Shown here in pieces: positions 35,316-45,977 of a stretch of 64,000 nt of DNA. The number at the start of each line of letters is the position of its first letter. Within the stretch, counting starts at the first letter, position 1. Source of the stretch: Pedobacter panaciterrae (GTDB lineage: Bacteria > Bacteroidota > Bacteroidia > Sphingobacteriales > Sphingobacteriaceae); contig NZ_JABMKW010000003.1 in assembly GCF_013204795.1 (NCBI RefSeq), positions 20,532-84,531 of the forward strand, in the 5' to 3' direction. The translations under genes were made by a program, and so were the position numbers. The notes beneath the pieces are model-generated. The model was not told where the DNA came from, did not search any database, and saw only the letters and a list, made by a program, of their open reading frames with translations.

Positions 35316-35632
35316 AATCTTATATTTTAGTAAAAACCCCTATCAACACAATAAATGCTTATTTGATGCGTTTTTGAGCATTCCATTAAAATTGTTGAAA
35401 ATAATTAAAAAAAATATTATGATAATTTCAAATTTAACACTATGTTTATATAACGAAACAAAAAGAACTACGTAATAACTTATAAATAAACAACCTAGAA
35501 TATTCTAACCAAATATACTTTAAAGAAAGTGCCCGAAATATTTCGGGCCTTTTTTTTGTCCCCCAGCATAAAAACCTTAAGTTGTCAAAAAACATTATTT
35601 TAGCTTTCTTAATAAATGTTATACGGTAATTT
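35316..35632. other. Intergenic stretch, AT-rich, one terminator
   Basis: 317 bases without a gene between the lipoprotein and the OMP gene. Apart from the hairpin at 35531-35548, I see only AT-rich sequence. The terminator lies 215 bases past the lipoprotein stop, which is far enough to leave room for a small RNA, but I see no convincing promoter. Confidence 0.5.
35531..35556 (+). terminator. Rho-independent terminator
   Basis: The 18-base palindrome GCCCGAAATATTTCGGGC is followed by CC and a run of eight T. Orientation is plus. It closes the trpS-kinase-kdsB-lipoprotein run or an unseen short transcript. Confidence 0.85.
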
Positions 35633-38401
35633 ATGCTGAAGAGGTTATCCATTTTCATTTTCCTTACACTATCGTTTCTTACCGTAACTGCGCAAAAAGC
35701 AAGTGTTGCCGGTAGGGTTGTCGATACATTGGAAAAAAGGAATCTGGAACACAGTTCAGTTTTATTGCTAAGATCCGTTGACTCTGTAATGGTTAAAACT
35801 ACTCGAACAAATGCAGAGGGAAAGTTTGAATTTAGAAACATGGCCAAGGGTGATTACAAGCTGCTGGTAACATTCCCTAAAATGGCCGACTATATCACGA
35901 ACTTAAGGATTTCGGACACTTCCAACATCAAACTGGGCGACATTAAAATGGAGCTAAAATCAAAACTCTTAAGTGAAGTAGTTATACAGGCTAAAAGTGC
36001 CGTACGCATGAAAGGCGATACTTTGGTGTTTCAGGCTGATAGCTTTGCTGTGCGTAGCAATGCGAATGTTCAAGAGTTGCTAAAGAGGCTACCAGGAGTT
36101 GTTGTAGATAAAAACGGAAATATAAAAGCACAGGGTAAAGATGTAAAGACAGTTTTGGTTGATGGAGATGAGTTTTTTGGCGATGACCCGCTTTTAGCCA
36201 CAAAATATTTAAAGGCAAATGCTGTAGAAGAAGTTCAGGTTTTCGATAAAAAAAGTAAAACAGCAGAGCTTACGGGAATAGATGATGGGGTAAAAAACAA
36301 AACCATTAATATCAAATTAAAGGAAAATGCCAAAAACGGATACCTGGCATCTTTAGATGCAAACCAGGGAAACGACAAGTTCCGTGATTACGGTGCTATG
36401 GCTGGGGTTTTTAAGAGCAAGCTCAAAGCTGCAGTTTATGGAACCTACTCTACCCTAACCAATGATTCTAAGATCAACCGATCTATGCGAAAGCTTAAAG
36501 GCGAAGAATATGATGTAATTGAGGTGGGCGATGATGGCAGCTCAGTGATGTATTCCTCCGGTGGTGATGATGATGATGATTACAGCTCCCCCACCAGCGG
36601 TTTGCCCAATAATTTCAATATGGGGGGGCACTTTGCCGACAGGTTCGAAAACAACACAATGGGAATAAAGCTCAATTTTAAAGGCTTCGATTACAAAAAC
36701 AAGAATGTAAGAACTTCTAAATCCGAGGAACTTTTACCCAATGGATCGTTATTTTCAAGCTCCGGAAGAAAAGAAGACAGGTCGAAAAATACAGGTGAAA
36801 GCTTAAGAGGTGGATATAGTTACAATATCGACTCACTTACTACATTAAAAATAGCCTTTGGAGCAAAGCAAAACAGAAATCAGCTAAACTCTACGAGTGA
36901 CGACTTTACAAGAGATCAGCGAGGCTTATTTATCAGTAACAATACCCAAACCAATACCGGCTCTGGTCATAGTGAAGCATTTAATGGAAATATCAACTGG
37001 TCAAAAAGATTTAATAAAAAAGGAAGAACACTATCAATAGACATTCAGCCCGAGAATCTTTCCAGTAAAAACATTGAAAAAAGTATAAATCAGACAAAGT
37101 ACTATGATGACAATGGCCATGAAAACCGGGTAGAAAACACGAACCTGAATAAAGACAACGTAAACGATCAAAAGTCAATAGGCACCAGGATCAGTTATAC
37201 AGAACCCTTGTCAAAACGGTGGGCTATAGAAGCAGGATATAGCTTTAAAACAATAGCATCAAGCAGCTACAGATTAGTTTCAGATAATAGCACCAATAAA
37301 ATAGACTCTTTAAGTAATAATTTTAAGTTCATCAATTTCTCTAATGTTGGAAAAATAATTACGCAATATAAGGTTAAGAACTTCTCTATCTCTACCGGAT
37401 TGGAAGCCACACAAACAAATTTTGTGCTTAAAGATCTGGATCAGCAAAGCGACTTTGATCGCAACTATTTAAACTTGTCGCCAAGCACCAACCTATTCTA
37501 TAAAATAAACAACAACAGCAACTTATCTGTAAACTACAATGGTTACATGCAACAGCCAAGCATTAATCAAATACAACCGGTAAGGCAGCTAAACAACCCC
37601 TTATTTCAGGTTATTGGAAACCCATCTTTAAGGCCTTCGTTTACAAATAACTTCGGCCTTTCTTACAATAGTTTTCAGTTCTCAACCGACCAGTATATCT
37701 CTGGTTATTTTAGCTACGGTTTTACAAATAACGCAATTGTCGACACAGAAATAGTTGATGAATTTAACAAAAGAATCTCCAGCTATACCAACCTGAATGG
37801 AAACAATTCAATAGCAGGAAACGTATATTACTCTAAAGGTTTTCCGAAGTTAAACTTCCGCTTTGGTGTAGACCTCGGGTTTAATACCTCCAACAACCAA
37901 ACGATATTAAACTTTACACGAAACAAAACAAGAAACACTCAATTTAATTTGAGAACATCTTTTAATTACTATACACATAAACTTGATTTAAGCTATACCC
38001 CATCGGCCAGCTTTATGTATGGTAAATCATCTATTGGTAGCATTAACGACGGCAGAAGCTTAATTCACGACCATGAGTTATCTGCAACAGTACAATTACC
38101 TTACAAATTCGAATTTAACTCAACCATGTCACTTTCATTTCGTCCTGCCAACTCATCTTTTGATAAAGATCTGGACGTAATCATATGGAATGGATATCTA
38201 TCAACCAAGGTATTAAAAAACGAAGCGCTTGAAATTAAACTTTCCATAACAGATATCCTTAATCAAAAAATTGGATACAACAGATATGTTGGTGGAAATA
38301 TTAAAAGTGAAAGTACGTTTAGCTATATTCCCAGATATGTATTATTTGGAATAAACTGGAATTTAAGTGGTAATTTTATTAAAAACTCCAGCGTTAAATA
38401 G
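35633..38401 (+). CDS. Outer membrane beta-barrel protein with carboxypeptidase-regulatory-like domain
   Basis: 922 residues. A signal peptide (MLKRLSIFIFLTLSFLTVTA/Q) is followed by a CarboxypepD_reg-like domain (ASVAGRVVDTLEKRNLEHSS). Next comes a plug-like domain (VRSNANVQELLKRLPGVVVD, VKTVLVDGDEFFGDDPLLAT), then a barrel rich in alternating hydrophobic strands and an Asp/Gly-rich loop (GGDDDDDYSS). This belongs to the OMP_b-brl_3-like receptors of Bacteroidota, relatives of TonB receptors. It is followed after seven bases by a GLPGLI protein, a common pairing, so the two probably act together in the envelope. Ligand unknown. Confidence 0.9.
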   Translation: MLKRLSIFIFLTLSFLTVTAQKASVAGRVVDTLEKRNLEHSSVLLLRSVDSVMVKTTRTNAEGKFEFRNMAKGDYKLLVTFPKMADYITNLRISDTSNIKLGDIKMELKSKLLSEVVIQAKSAVRMKGDTLVFQADSFAVRSNANVQELLKRLPGVVVDKNGNIKAQGKDVKTVLVDGDEFFGDDPLLATKYLKANAVEEVQVFDKKSKTAELTGIDDGVKNKTINIKLKENAKNGYLASLDANQGNDKFRDYGAMAGVFKSKLKAAVYGTYSTLTNDSKINRSMRKLKGEEYDVIEVGDDGSSVMYSSGGDDDDDYSSPTSGLPNNFNMGGHFADRFENNTMGIKLNFKGFDYKNKNVRTSKSEELLPNGSLFSSSGRKEDRSKNTGESLRGGYSYNIDSLTTLKIAFGAKQNRNQLNSTSDDFTRDQRGLFISNNTQTNTGSGHSEAFNGNINWSKRFNKKGRTLSIDIQPENLSSKNIEKSINQTKYYDDNGHENRVENTNLNKDNVNDQKSIGTRISYTEPLSKRWAIEAGYSFKTIASSSYRLVSDNSTNKIDSLSNNFKFINFSNVGKIITQYKVKNFSISTGLEATQTNFVLKDLDQQSDFDRNYLNLSPSTNLFYKINNNSNLSVNYNGYMQQPSINQIQPVRQLNNPLFQVIGNPSLRPSFTNNFGLSYNSFQFSTDQYISGYFSYGFTNNAIVDTEIVDEFNKRISSYTNLNGNNSIAGNVYYSKGFPKLNFRFGVDLGFNTSNNQTILNFTRNKTRNTQFNLRTSFNYYTHKLDLSYTPSASFMYGKSSIGSINDGRSLIHDHELSATVQLPYKFEFNSTMSLSFRPANSSFDKDLDVIIWNGYLSTKVLKNEALEIKLSITDILNQKIGYNRYVGGNIKSESTFSYIPRYVLFGINWNLSGNFIKNSSVK

Positions 38402-38408
38402 CTAATCA

Positions 38409-39167
38409 ATGAGTAGGTCTGTATTTTTTCTTCTCTTCTGTGCAATGCCGTTTAAGTTGCTGGCCCAGCAGCTTTTTATTCCGAATGGAAAAATTACGTT
38501 CGAAAAAAGGATAAACATGGTGCGTACAATGGCGGATTTTGGACTTTCTGATGAAATTAAAGGAGGTATGAAAAAGTACAAAACCAGTAATTGGGACCTT
38601 TATTTTGACCGTACAAGGTCTATTTATAAAGCTCAAAAAAAAGACGACAATGATGAGGATTTAATGTACTTTATTGCACCTGGCGAATCGACCAACGAAC
38701 TTTATGCCGATTACGCAAACAGAAACCGCGTATTAAGGAAAAACATTATGGGCGACGATTACCTGCTAAAAGATACTATACCCTATGTAAGCTGGAAAAT
38801 TATGCACGACATCCGTATTATTTCCGGTTTCGAATGCAGGAAAGCCATAGGTCGCATTAACGACACGGTTTATGTGGTTGCTTTTTATACAGATGAAATT
38901 TTACTGCGCGGAGGACCTGAGGGGTTCAGCGGGTTGCCAGGCATGATATTGGGACTTGCCATCCCCAGACTAAATACGACCTGGTTTGCCACCAAAGTTG
39001 ATGCTTTTACTAATTTTAATAACGAAATTCAACCACCTAACAAGGGCAAAAAAACAGAAACAGAGAGAGAATTGAAGAAATTAATTGAATTATTTACGCG
39101 TTACAACGGAAATAAAAACGAAAAACCAGAAGAAATACGCAAAGCGATATATGGATTTGTACTTTAA
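38409..39167 (+). CDS. GLPGLI family protein
   Basis: 252 residues with a signal peptide (SVFFLLFCAMPFKLLA/Q) and the family core FSGLPGMILGLAIP, preceded by EILLRGGPEGF. It also shows FECRKAIGRIND and a C-terminal helix rich in Lys and Glu. GLPGLI proteins are secreted proteins of Bacteroidota with unknown role, often beside OMP or TonB-type receptors. The gene starts seven bases after the OMP gene. It is probably an accessory or secreted partner of that receptor. Confidence 0.9.
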   Translation: MSRSVFFLLFCAMPFKLLAQQLFIPNGKITFEKRINMVRTMADFGLSDEIKGGMKKYKTSNWDLYFDRTRSIYKAQKKDDNDEDLMYFIAPGESTNELYADYANRNRVLRKNIMGDDYLLKDTIPYVSWKIMHDIRIISGFECRKAIGRINDTVYVVAFYTDEILLRGGPEGFSGLPGMILGLAIPRLNTTWFATKVDAFTNFNNEIQPPNKGKKTETERELKKLIELFTRYNGNKNEKPEEIRKAIYGFVL

Positions 39168-39290
39168 ACCGGCTTATTTATATAATTGTTAGTCAGCAGC
39201 TAGAAGGCAAATCATATAGAGAATTTCATTAAATCATTTTTTCCTTTACGAATATTTAAAAAAAGAGCCTTAAAGCTTCGGTTTATTTGC

Positions 39291-39298
39291 TAACTTTG
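39291..39298 (+). promoter_or_regulatory. Candidate -7 box for pyrG
   Basis: TAACTTTG matches TAnnTTTG and is followed by TATCCCG. The pyrG ATG is 63 bases downstream. No clear -33 element is visible. Confidence 0.45.
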
Positions 39299-39361
39299 TA
39301 TCCCGTACAAAAACAATAAGGACAGCATAAAAAACTGCCTTTATATCAGAAATTCACAAAC

Positions 39362-40978
39362 ATGACTAAGTATATTTTTGTTACGGGCGGTGTTACTTCC
39401 TCTTTGGGTAAGGGCATCATCTCCGCTTCATTAGCCAAACTATTACAAGCACGCGGCTACAGTGTAACCATTCAAAAGTTTGACCCGTATATCAACATCG
39501 ATCCGGGAACGCTAAATCCTTACGAACATGGCGAATGCTATGTTACTGAAGATGGTGCAGAAACAGACCTTGATCTTGGGCACTATGAGCGTTTCTTAAA
39601 TGTTCCAACCACACAGGCTAACAACATTACTACTGGTCGTATTTATCAGAATGTAATCAACAAAGAAAGACAAGGGGAATACCTTGGTAAAACTGTGCAG
39701 GTTGTACCTCATATTACTGATGAGATCAAAAGAAACATGCGCATTTTAGGCGATAGCGGTAAATATGATATCGTTATTACGGAACTGGGTGGTACTGTTG
39801 GTGATATCGAATCTCTTCCATTTATAGAGGCAGTACGTCAGTTTAAATGGGAAGAAGGCGCTAATAATGCCATAGTTATCCACTTAACACTAATCCCTTT
39901 CCTTGCAGCAGCCGGCGAATTAAAAACCAAACCTACACAACACTCTGTTAAAGCTTTATTGGAGTATGGTATACAACCAGATATTTTGGTTTGCCGTACT
40001 GAGCACCATATCTCTCAGGACATCCGTAAAAAAATTGCCTTGTTCTGTAATGTAAACGTTAATGCGGTAATCGAATCTATTGATGCATCATCAATTTATT
40101 CAGTTCCGTTGTTAATGATGAAAGAGCAGTTGGATAAAACGGTCTTAACCAAATTAAAACTGGCTCATAAAAACGAACCTGATATGGAAAGCTGGAAAGA
40201 TTTCCTTGGTCGTTTAAAAAACCCTACATCAGAAGTAACTATAGGTGTTGTAGGTAAATATGTGGAATTACCTGATGCTTATAAATCTATAACTGAGTCA
40301 TTTGTTCATGCCGGTGCAAAGAACGAATGCAAAGTACGTGTTCAATACATTCATTCAGAAGGAGTTTATCCTGATAATGCGAAAGAAAAACTTGGTCATT
40401 TAGATGGTTTACTTGTTGCTCCTGGTTTTGGTAGCAGAGGTATTGAAGGAAAAATTGATGCAATTAAATATGTAAGAGAAAACAACGTTCCGTTCTTTGG
40501 AATTTGTTTAGGTATGCAATGTTCAGTTATCGAGTATGGAAGAAATGTACTTGGATTACAAAATGCAAATACTACCGAGATTGATGAAAACACTGAGCAT
40601 CCGGTAATTAATATGATGGAAGATCAGAAAACCATTACCAATAAAGGCGGTACCATGCGTTTAGGTTCTTATCCATGCGACCTTAAAAAAGGTACCAAGG
40701 CTTATGCTGCTTACGGAAAACAACATATTACAGAGCGTCACAGACATCGTTATGAATTCAATAACGCTTACTTAAGTCAATTTGAAGAAGCAGGAATGAT
40801 TGCCTCAGGTATCAATCCTGAAAGTAATCTGGTAGAAATTGTGGAGCTTAAAAACCATCCTTTCTTTGTTGGTGGACAGTTTCACCCTGAATTAAAATCA
40901 ACAGTTGCTAATCCTCACCCACTTTTTGTTAAATTTGTCGCCGCAGCGATGGAGTTTGCGAAGAAGAAAATAAAATAA
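39362..40978 (+). CDS. pyrG: CTP synthase
   Basis: 538 residues; makes CTP from UTP with glutamine and ATP. The synthetase domain starts with [20 protein letters not shown] and contains [11 protein letters not shown] and [11 protein letters not shown]. The class I glutaminase domain (from about residue 290) has the nucleophile Cys in [12 protein letters not shown], and the His and Glu of the triad in [10 protein letters not shown]. Length is normal. It is followed after 20 bases by yidC, a common Bacteroidota arrangement. Confidence 0.98.
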   Translation: MTKYIFVTGGVTSSLGKGIISASLAKLLQARGYSVTIQKFDPYINIDPGTLNPYEHGECYVTEDGAETDLDLGHYERFLNVPTTQANNITTGRIYQNVINKERQGEYLGKTVQVVPHITDEIKRNMRILGDSGKYDIVITELGGTVGDIESLPFIEAVRQFKWEEGANNAIVIHLTLIPFLAAAGELKTKPTQHSVKALLEYGIQPDILVCRTEHHISQDIRKKIALFCNVNVNAVIESIDASSIYSVPLLMMKEQLDKTVLTKLKLAHKNEPDMESWKDFLGRLKNPTSEVTIGVVGKYVELPDAYKSITESFVHAGAKNECKVRVQYIHSEGVYPDNAKEKLGHLDGLLVAPGFGSRGIEGKIDAIKYVRENNVPFFGICLGMQCSVIEYGRNVLGLQNANTTEIDENTEHPVINMMEDQKTITNKGGTMRLGSYPCDLKKGTKAYAAYGKQHITERHRHRYEFNNAYLSQFEEAGMIASGINPESNLVEIVELKNHPFFVGGQFHPELKSTVANPHPLFVKFVAAAMEFAKKKIK

Positions 40979-40998
40979 TACGCGTTTAATTAACAATA

Positions 40999-42807
40999 AT
41001 GGATAGAAATACGTTTACAGGATTATTCCTGATCATGATTGTTCTGGCAGGTTCTTTTTACTTTTTCAAGCCAAGTGAGGCTGAAATTAAAAAAGAAAAT
41101 GAAAGAATTGCTGCTGATTCTATAAAGAAAGCAACAGCAAATACTACCGCAACTCCGGCTACAGCAGCAGTTGCTACATTGCCAGCTGTTGATTCGACTG
41201 CATTAAAAGGTCCTTTTGGTGGCAATATCTCTGGCACAGAGCAAACTAGCGTTTTAGAAAACGAGAACTTAAAATTAACTTTCACTAACAAAGGTGGTAA
41301 GATTCTTTCCGCTCAAGTTAAAGGACAGACTACTTATGATGGTAAACCGGTAATTTTGTTTGACGGTAATCAAAACAAGTTTGGCTTAAACCTAAACATA
41401 GGTGGCAAAATTGTAAATACTAACGATTTATATTTTACTGCTTCTAAAAATGGCGCAAACAGCGTAATTATGCGCGCCAATTATTCTGGGGATAAATACA
41501 TTGAATTTGTTTACGATGTAAAACCGAATAGCAGTAAGGTTGGTTTTAACATTAACCTGAATGGCTTAAATCAGGTTATTCAGAACAATACAATTACTTT
41601 AAACTGGGAAGCTACTTTACTTGAACAAGAAAAATCAGGTAAAAAAGAGCAGGAACATTCAGCTCCATATTACAAATATGCTGGCGAAAATCCCAACCAT
41701 CTAAGTGTTGCTAAAGACGAAAAAGAAGAACTAAAAGAAGGAAAAATCGAATGGTTCTCTTTCAAACAACACTTCTTCTCGGCGGTATTAATACCAACAG
41801 TTCCTTTTGATAAAGGTGAACTTGAAGTTAAAGTAACTACTGAGCCAGGTCAGATTAAATGGTATGGCGCTAATATGCAACTTACATTTAACCAATTGGC
41901 TGCTCAAAACTATTCCATGGAGTTTTACTTTGGAACCAACAAATTCTCTACCTTAAAAGCTCAGGGACATGAATTGGAAAAACAAGTAGACATGGGATAC
42001 TGGCCATTAAAATACATCAACAGATTTATTGTATTGCCTGTATTTAACTTCCTTGAAGGTTTTGGATGGGGGTATGGATTAATTATCCTGGTACTGACAA
42101 TTATGCTAAAACTAGCCATGTCGCCATTAACATATAAATCATATCTTTCAATGGCTAAGATGAGAATCTTGAAACCTGAGATGGATGAAATTAAAGCAAA
42201 GGTAGGCGATGATAATCCAACATTGTTACAACAGGAATATTTAAAGCTTTACAAACAAGTAGGCGTTAATCCATTGGGCGGCTGTTTACCAATGTTACTG
42301 CAATTACCATTTGTAATGGCTTTCTTCTTCTTCTTCCCCAATTTATTTGAGTTAAGAGGCGAAAGCTTTTTATGGATGAAGGATCTTTCTACCTATGATG
42401 ATTTTATCAAGTTTGGTGTAAACATTCCTATTCTGGGTAATCACTTAAGTTTAATGTGTATACTGATGACGATTTCAACATTGATCTACACTTACTTTAA
42501 TAATCAGATCTCTGGTGCAACCGGTCAAATGAAATACATCGGTTACATTATGCCAATTGTATTTCTAGGTGTGTTAAATAGCTACCCATCAGGTTTGAAC
42601 TACTACTACTTCTTAGCTAACATGTTAACGTTTGCTCAGCAGTTCCTAATCAAGTCTATGGTAGATGATGAAAAAATCCATAAAACACTTCAGGATAACA
42701 AAACCAAACCTGTTGTAGAGAAAAAGAAATCAAGATTCAGTGCTAAGCTGGAAGACTATATGCGTCAGCAGCAACAAGCACAGATTCAACAAAAAAAGAA
42801 TAAATAA
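40999..42807 (+). CDS. yidC: Membrane protein insertase YidC
   Basis: 602 residues. An N-terminal membrane helix (TFTGLFLIMIVLAGSFYFF) is followed by an Ala/Thr-rich linker and a periplasmic beta-supersandwich domain up to about 350. The conserved 60-kDa inner membrane protein domain follows, with five helices (GWGYGLIILVLTIMLKLAMS, LPFVMAFFFFFPNLFELRGE, YIMPIVFLGVLNSYPSGLNY). The tail is basic and Gln/Lys-rich (QQQQAQIQQKKNK). YidC inserts membrane proteins with or without SecYEG. It ends before a strong terminator at 42842. Confidence 0.96.
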   Translation: MDRNTFTGLFLIMIVLAGSFYFFKPSEAEIKKENERIAADSIKKATANTTATPATAAVATLPAVDSTALKGPFGGNISGTEQTSVLENENLKLTFTNKGGKILSAQVKGQTTYDGKPVILFDGNQNKFGLNLNIGGKIVNTNDLYFTASKNGANSVIMRANYSGDKYIEFVYDVKPNSSKVGFNINLNGLNQVIQNNTITLNWEATLLEQEKSGKKEQEHSAPYYKYAGENPNHLSVAKDEKEELKEGKIEWFSFKQHFFSAVLIPTVPFDKGELEVKVTTEPGQIKWYGANMQLTFNQLAAQNYSMEFYFGTNKFSTLKAQGHELEKQVDMGYWPLKYINRFIVLPVFNFLEGFGWGYGLIILVLTIMLKLAMSPLTYKSYLSMAKMRILKPEMDEIKAKVGDDNPTLLQQEYLKLYKQVGVNPLGGCLPMLLQLPFVMAFFFFFPNLFELRGESFLWMKDLSTYDDFIKFGVNIPILGNHLSLMCILMTISTLIYTYFNNQISGATGQMKYIGYIMPIVFLGVLNSYPSGLNYYYFLANMLTFAQQFLIKSMVDDEKIHKTLQDNKTKPVVEKKKSRFSAKLEDYMRQQQQAQIQQKKNK

Positions 42808-43132
42808 TTCTATTTCTTTAAGAGGCTATATAAACGTCCACAAAAAAGGGGTTATCATGATATATGATAGACCCCTTTTTTGTATCAATTTGCTTTAACC
42901 AATCTAGTCCTTATAGCAACGCTTCACATGGTTCACCCTTCTTTCACTCTTTGTCCACAAAAAGGTACTTGCGCGTGGATTTGGTGTATGCCTGGTGTGA
43001 ACAATAAGTGGAAAAACAAGCCCTGGTATCCCCTTTTATTGTAAAATTTGATATACAATACGGATATGTCTTAAAATTTTCTAATTTTTAGGTTTCTAGA
43101 ACTAAACCGGGATAAAAACAACCATTTTAATT
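42808..43132. other. Intergenic stretch after yidC, terminator only
   Basis: 325 bases without a gene. It holds the terminator at 42842-42881 and otherwise no feature I can name. A TTGTCCACA and a reversed TTTTCCACT resemble DnaA boxes, but only one of them is close to consensus and they do not cluster. Confidence 0.4.
42842..42881 (+). terminator. Rho-independent terminator after yidC
   Basis: An inverted repeat with AAAAAAGGGG at the left and CCCCTTTTTT at the right, joined through TTATCAT / ATGATAG with a small internal mismatch and a short loop. A T tract follows. It lies 34 bases after the yidC stop and closes the pyrG-yidC unit. Confidence 0.9.
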
Positions 43133-45925
43133 ATGCAGAAATATCTACTTCTCTCTCTCCTATTTTTTACAACGATCAGCTTTGCGCAAAAGAAACCGCT
43201 TGACCACACAGTGTATGATGCCTGGGAATCTGTTGCTTCCAGAAGGTTATCCAACAATGGAAATTGGGCGGCATATGGCATCGCTGCGCAGGAAGGAGAT
43301 GCAAATTTGTATTTAACGAATCTGCTTACCAATGCGAAAACAAAAGTAAACCGGGTGGAAAGTGCTCAGTTTAGTGCTGATTCTAAATTCGCCGTGTTTG
43401 CCATTAAACCTTTTTATTCGGCTATACGACAAGCAAAAATCAAAAAGAAAAAAATAGAAGAAATGCCAAAGGACTCTTTGGGCATAGCCAACTTAACTAA
43501 TCTCGCTATTGCAAAGGTTGCGCGTGTGAAATCTTTTAAACTACCAGAGAATGGCTTAGCCTTACTTGCCTATCAACTAGAAAAACCTATAGATACATCA
43601 AAGAAAGCACAGGGAGACACTGCTAAAAAGGATGACAAAGAAGGTTCTGATCTGATTTTCAGAAACCTTACAACAGGTACAGAACGTACTTTTAAATTTG
43701 TAAACGAATATGTTTTCAGTAAAGATGGTAAACAACTTGCCTTTGCTTGCACAGGTTCCAAAAAAGATAAGACAGCTCAAACAGGCGTTTTTCTTTTAAA
43801 CACAGAAAAAGGCACGCTTAAAACATTGGTTAACGGAAAAGGAAGTTTCAAAAACTTTGTGTTTGACGATGAAAGTGAATCACTTGCATTTCTAGGAGAA
43901 AGAAGTCCGGAAAAAGCCGAAATTAAAGATTACTTTGTATACTATAACTCACCTTCGTTAGATACTGCCCAGGTTTTGGTAGACAATGACATCCCCGGCT
44001 TCCCTGCTAAATGGGCAGTTAGTGGCGATGGAAAATTAAACTTCAACAAAGAAGCCACAAAGCTGTTTTTTGGTATCGCTCCAATTAAAAAACCAAAAGA
44101 TACTACCCTTATCGATTTTGAGCATGCACAGCTGGATGTATGGAGTTATAAAGACGACTACCTGCAGCCAATGCAGCTAAAAAATGCTGAAAAGGAATCG
44201 AAAAGAACTTATTTAACTTCTATCGAAATATTTAATAGTGATGTAAAAGTAGTGCCTTTAACAGACGTTAAACTGCCTGAAGCTAAACTAATTGATGAAG
44301 GTAACTCGAACTATGTACTTGCATCATCAGATTTTGGCAACAGAATCCAATCACAGTGGTCTGCAAATTCTATTAAAGACTATTATCTGGTTGATACAAA
44401 AACAGGATCAAGAAAAAAGATCATTGAAGGGCTTGTGGGAACTGCAATGCCATCACCATCTGGAAAATTTATACTTTACTTCGACAAAAAAACAGCTAAC
44501 TGGTACACTTATACTATTGCAACAGGGAAGATTACACACCTAAATAACGGATTAAATGTTAAGCTTGTAGACGAAGAAAATGATGTACCGGATCAGCCAG
44601 ATGCTTACGGACTTGCTGCATGGACTGAGGATGATAAAGCTGTTCTATTATACGACAGGTACGACATCTGGGAATTCTCTCCAGACGGAAAAAATGCTCC
44701 GCAAAACATCACCAATGGTTTTGGCAGGCAGAACAACATTACTTTCCGCTATCAACAACTAGACACCACCGTTCGCTTTTTGGGTAAAAAAGAGACGATA
44801 CTGCTTGACGCCTTTAACAATACAACTAAAGAAAACGGATATTACAGAAAGAATATCGGCGACAATAAGAGCCCGGAGCTTGTTGTTATGGCTAAGTTTA
44901 AGTATTCAAATTTAGGCAAAGCAAGAGATGCCGATCGCTATATTTATGACAAGGCAAATTATACCAATTCTCCTAATGTTTTCGTATCAACAGATATGAA
45001 AACCGAGGTTAAATTAAGTAATACCAACCCTCAGCAACAAAATTACAATTGGGGAACTGCGGAACTGGTTAACTGGAGTACACCTAAAGGTTTTAAAGCC
45101 GACGGTATTCTTTACAAGCCTGAAGATTTCGATCCGGCTAAGAAATACCCTATGATTGTATATTTCTACGAGAAGTTATCAAATGGATTATATACGTATC
45201 AGCCACCAGCTCCTACTCCTTCAAGATTAAACATCTCTTATTTTGTGAGCAATGGGTATTTGGTTTTTGCACCAGATATAAGCTATGAAAGTGGCTATCC
45301 TGGCAAATCTGCAGAAGAATTCATTAATTCCGGGGTAGAATTTTTAAAGAAAAACTCATGGGTTGATGGCACTAAAATCGGTATCCAGGGACAAAGCTGG
45401 GGCGGCTATCAGGTAGCTCATTTAATTACAAGAACAAATATGTATGCTGCTGCATGGGCGGGTGCTCCGGTAGTAAACATGACTTCTGCTTATGGTGGTA
45501 TGCGTTGGGAAAGTGGGATGAACAGACAGTTTCAGTATGAAAAAACACAGAGCAGGATTGGTGCAACTTTATGGGAAAAACCAGAATTATACATCGAAAA
45601 CTCTCCATTATTTGCCTTACCTAAAGTAAATACACCGGTAGTAATTATGGCCAACGATGCCGACGGCGCAGTACCTTGGTACCAGGGAATTGAAATGTTT
45701 ACAGGTTTAAGAAGGTTGGGCAAACCGGTATGGATGTTAAACTACAATAATGAGGCGCATAACCTGATAAAGCGCCAGAACAGAAAAGACATCCAAATCC
45801 GTGAACAGCAGTTCTTTGACTATTATTTAAAAGGAGCTAAAGCACCCTTATGGATGACACAGGGTATACCGGCAACAGAAAAAGGTAAAACATGGGGTTT
45901 TGAGCTTACTGATGAAAAGCCATAG
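43133..45925 (+). CDS. S9-family prolyl oligopeptidase-like serine peptidase
   Basis: 930 residues. A signal peptide (MQKYLLLSLLFFTTISFA/Q) sends it to the periplasm. Residues about 30-640 are a beta-propeller-like region that would gate the site. The C-terminal alpha/beta-hydrolase has the Ser in GIQGQSWGGYQVAH, the Asp in MANDADGAVPWYQG and the His in NEAHNLIKRQN. S9 enzymes cut short peptides, often after Pro or with dipeptidyl specificity. It stands alone after the yidC terminator. Confidence 0.93.
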   Translation: MQKYLLLSLLFFTTISFAQKKPLDHTVYDAWESVASRRLSNNGNWAAYGIAAQEGDANLYLTNLLTNAKTKVNRVESAQFSADSKFAVFAIKPFYSAIRQAKIKKKKIEEMPKDSLGIANLTNLAIAKVARVKSFKLPENGLALLAYQLEKPIDTSKKAQGDTAKKDDKEGSDLIFRNLTTGTERTFKFVNEYVFSKDGKQLAFACTGSKKDKTAQTGVFLLNTEKGTLKTLVNGKGSFKNFVFDDESESLAFLGERSPEKAEIKDYFVYYNSPSLDTAQVLVDNDIPGFPAKWAVSGDGKLNFNKEATKLFFGIAPIKKPKDTTLIDFEHAQLDVWSYKDDYLQPMQLKNAEKESKRTYLTSIEIFNSDVKVVPLTDVKLPEAKLIDEGNSNYVLASSDFGNRIQSQWSANSIKDYYLVDTKTGSRKKIIEGLVGTAMPSPSGKFILYFDKKTANWYTYTIATGKITHLNNGLNVKLVDEENDVPDQPDAYGLAAWTEDDKAVLLYDRYDIWEFSPDGKNAPQNITNGFGRQNNITFRYQQLDTTVRFLGKKETILLDAFNNTTKENGYYRKNIGDNKSPELVVMAKFKYSNLGKARDADRYIYDKANYTNSPNVFVSTDMKTEVKLSNTNPQQQNYNWGTAELVNWSTPKGFKADGILYKPEDFDPAKKYPMIVYFYEKLSNGLYTYQPPAPTPSRLNISYFVSNGYLVFAPDISYESGYPGKSAEEFINSGVEFLKKNSWVDGTKIGIQGQSWGGYQVAHLITRTNMYAAAWAGAPVVNMTSAYGGMRWESGMNRQFQYEKTQSRIGATLWEKPELYIENSPLFALPKVNTPVVIMANDADGAVPWYQGIEMFTGLRRLGKPVWMLNYNNEAHNLIKRQNRKDIQIREQQFFDYYLKGAKAPLWMTQGIPATEKGKTWGFELTDEKP

Positions 45926-45977
45926 GGATATATTGTTTAAAATCCCTACATTAACATCGTAAAACTAACTATCCCTA

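Noticed and set aside
36541..36600. Asp-coding GATGAT run in the OMP gene as a microsatellite
   Set aside because: It is short, in frame, and codes an acidic loop of the beta-barrel; nothing indicates phase variation.
42930..43020. DnaA-box-like sites after yidC, possible origin
   Set aside because: Only one site (TTGTCCACA) is within one mismatch of consensus; there is no cluster, no AT-rich unwinding block and no dnaA or dnaN nearby.
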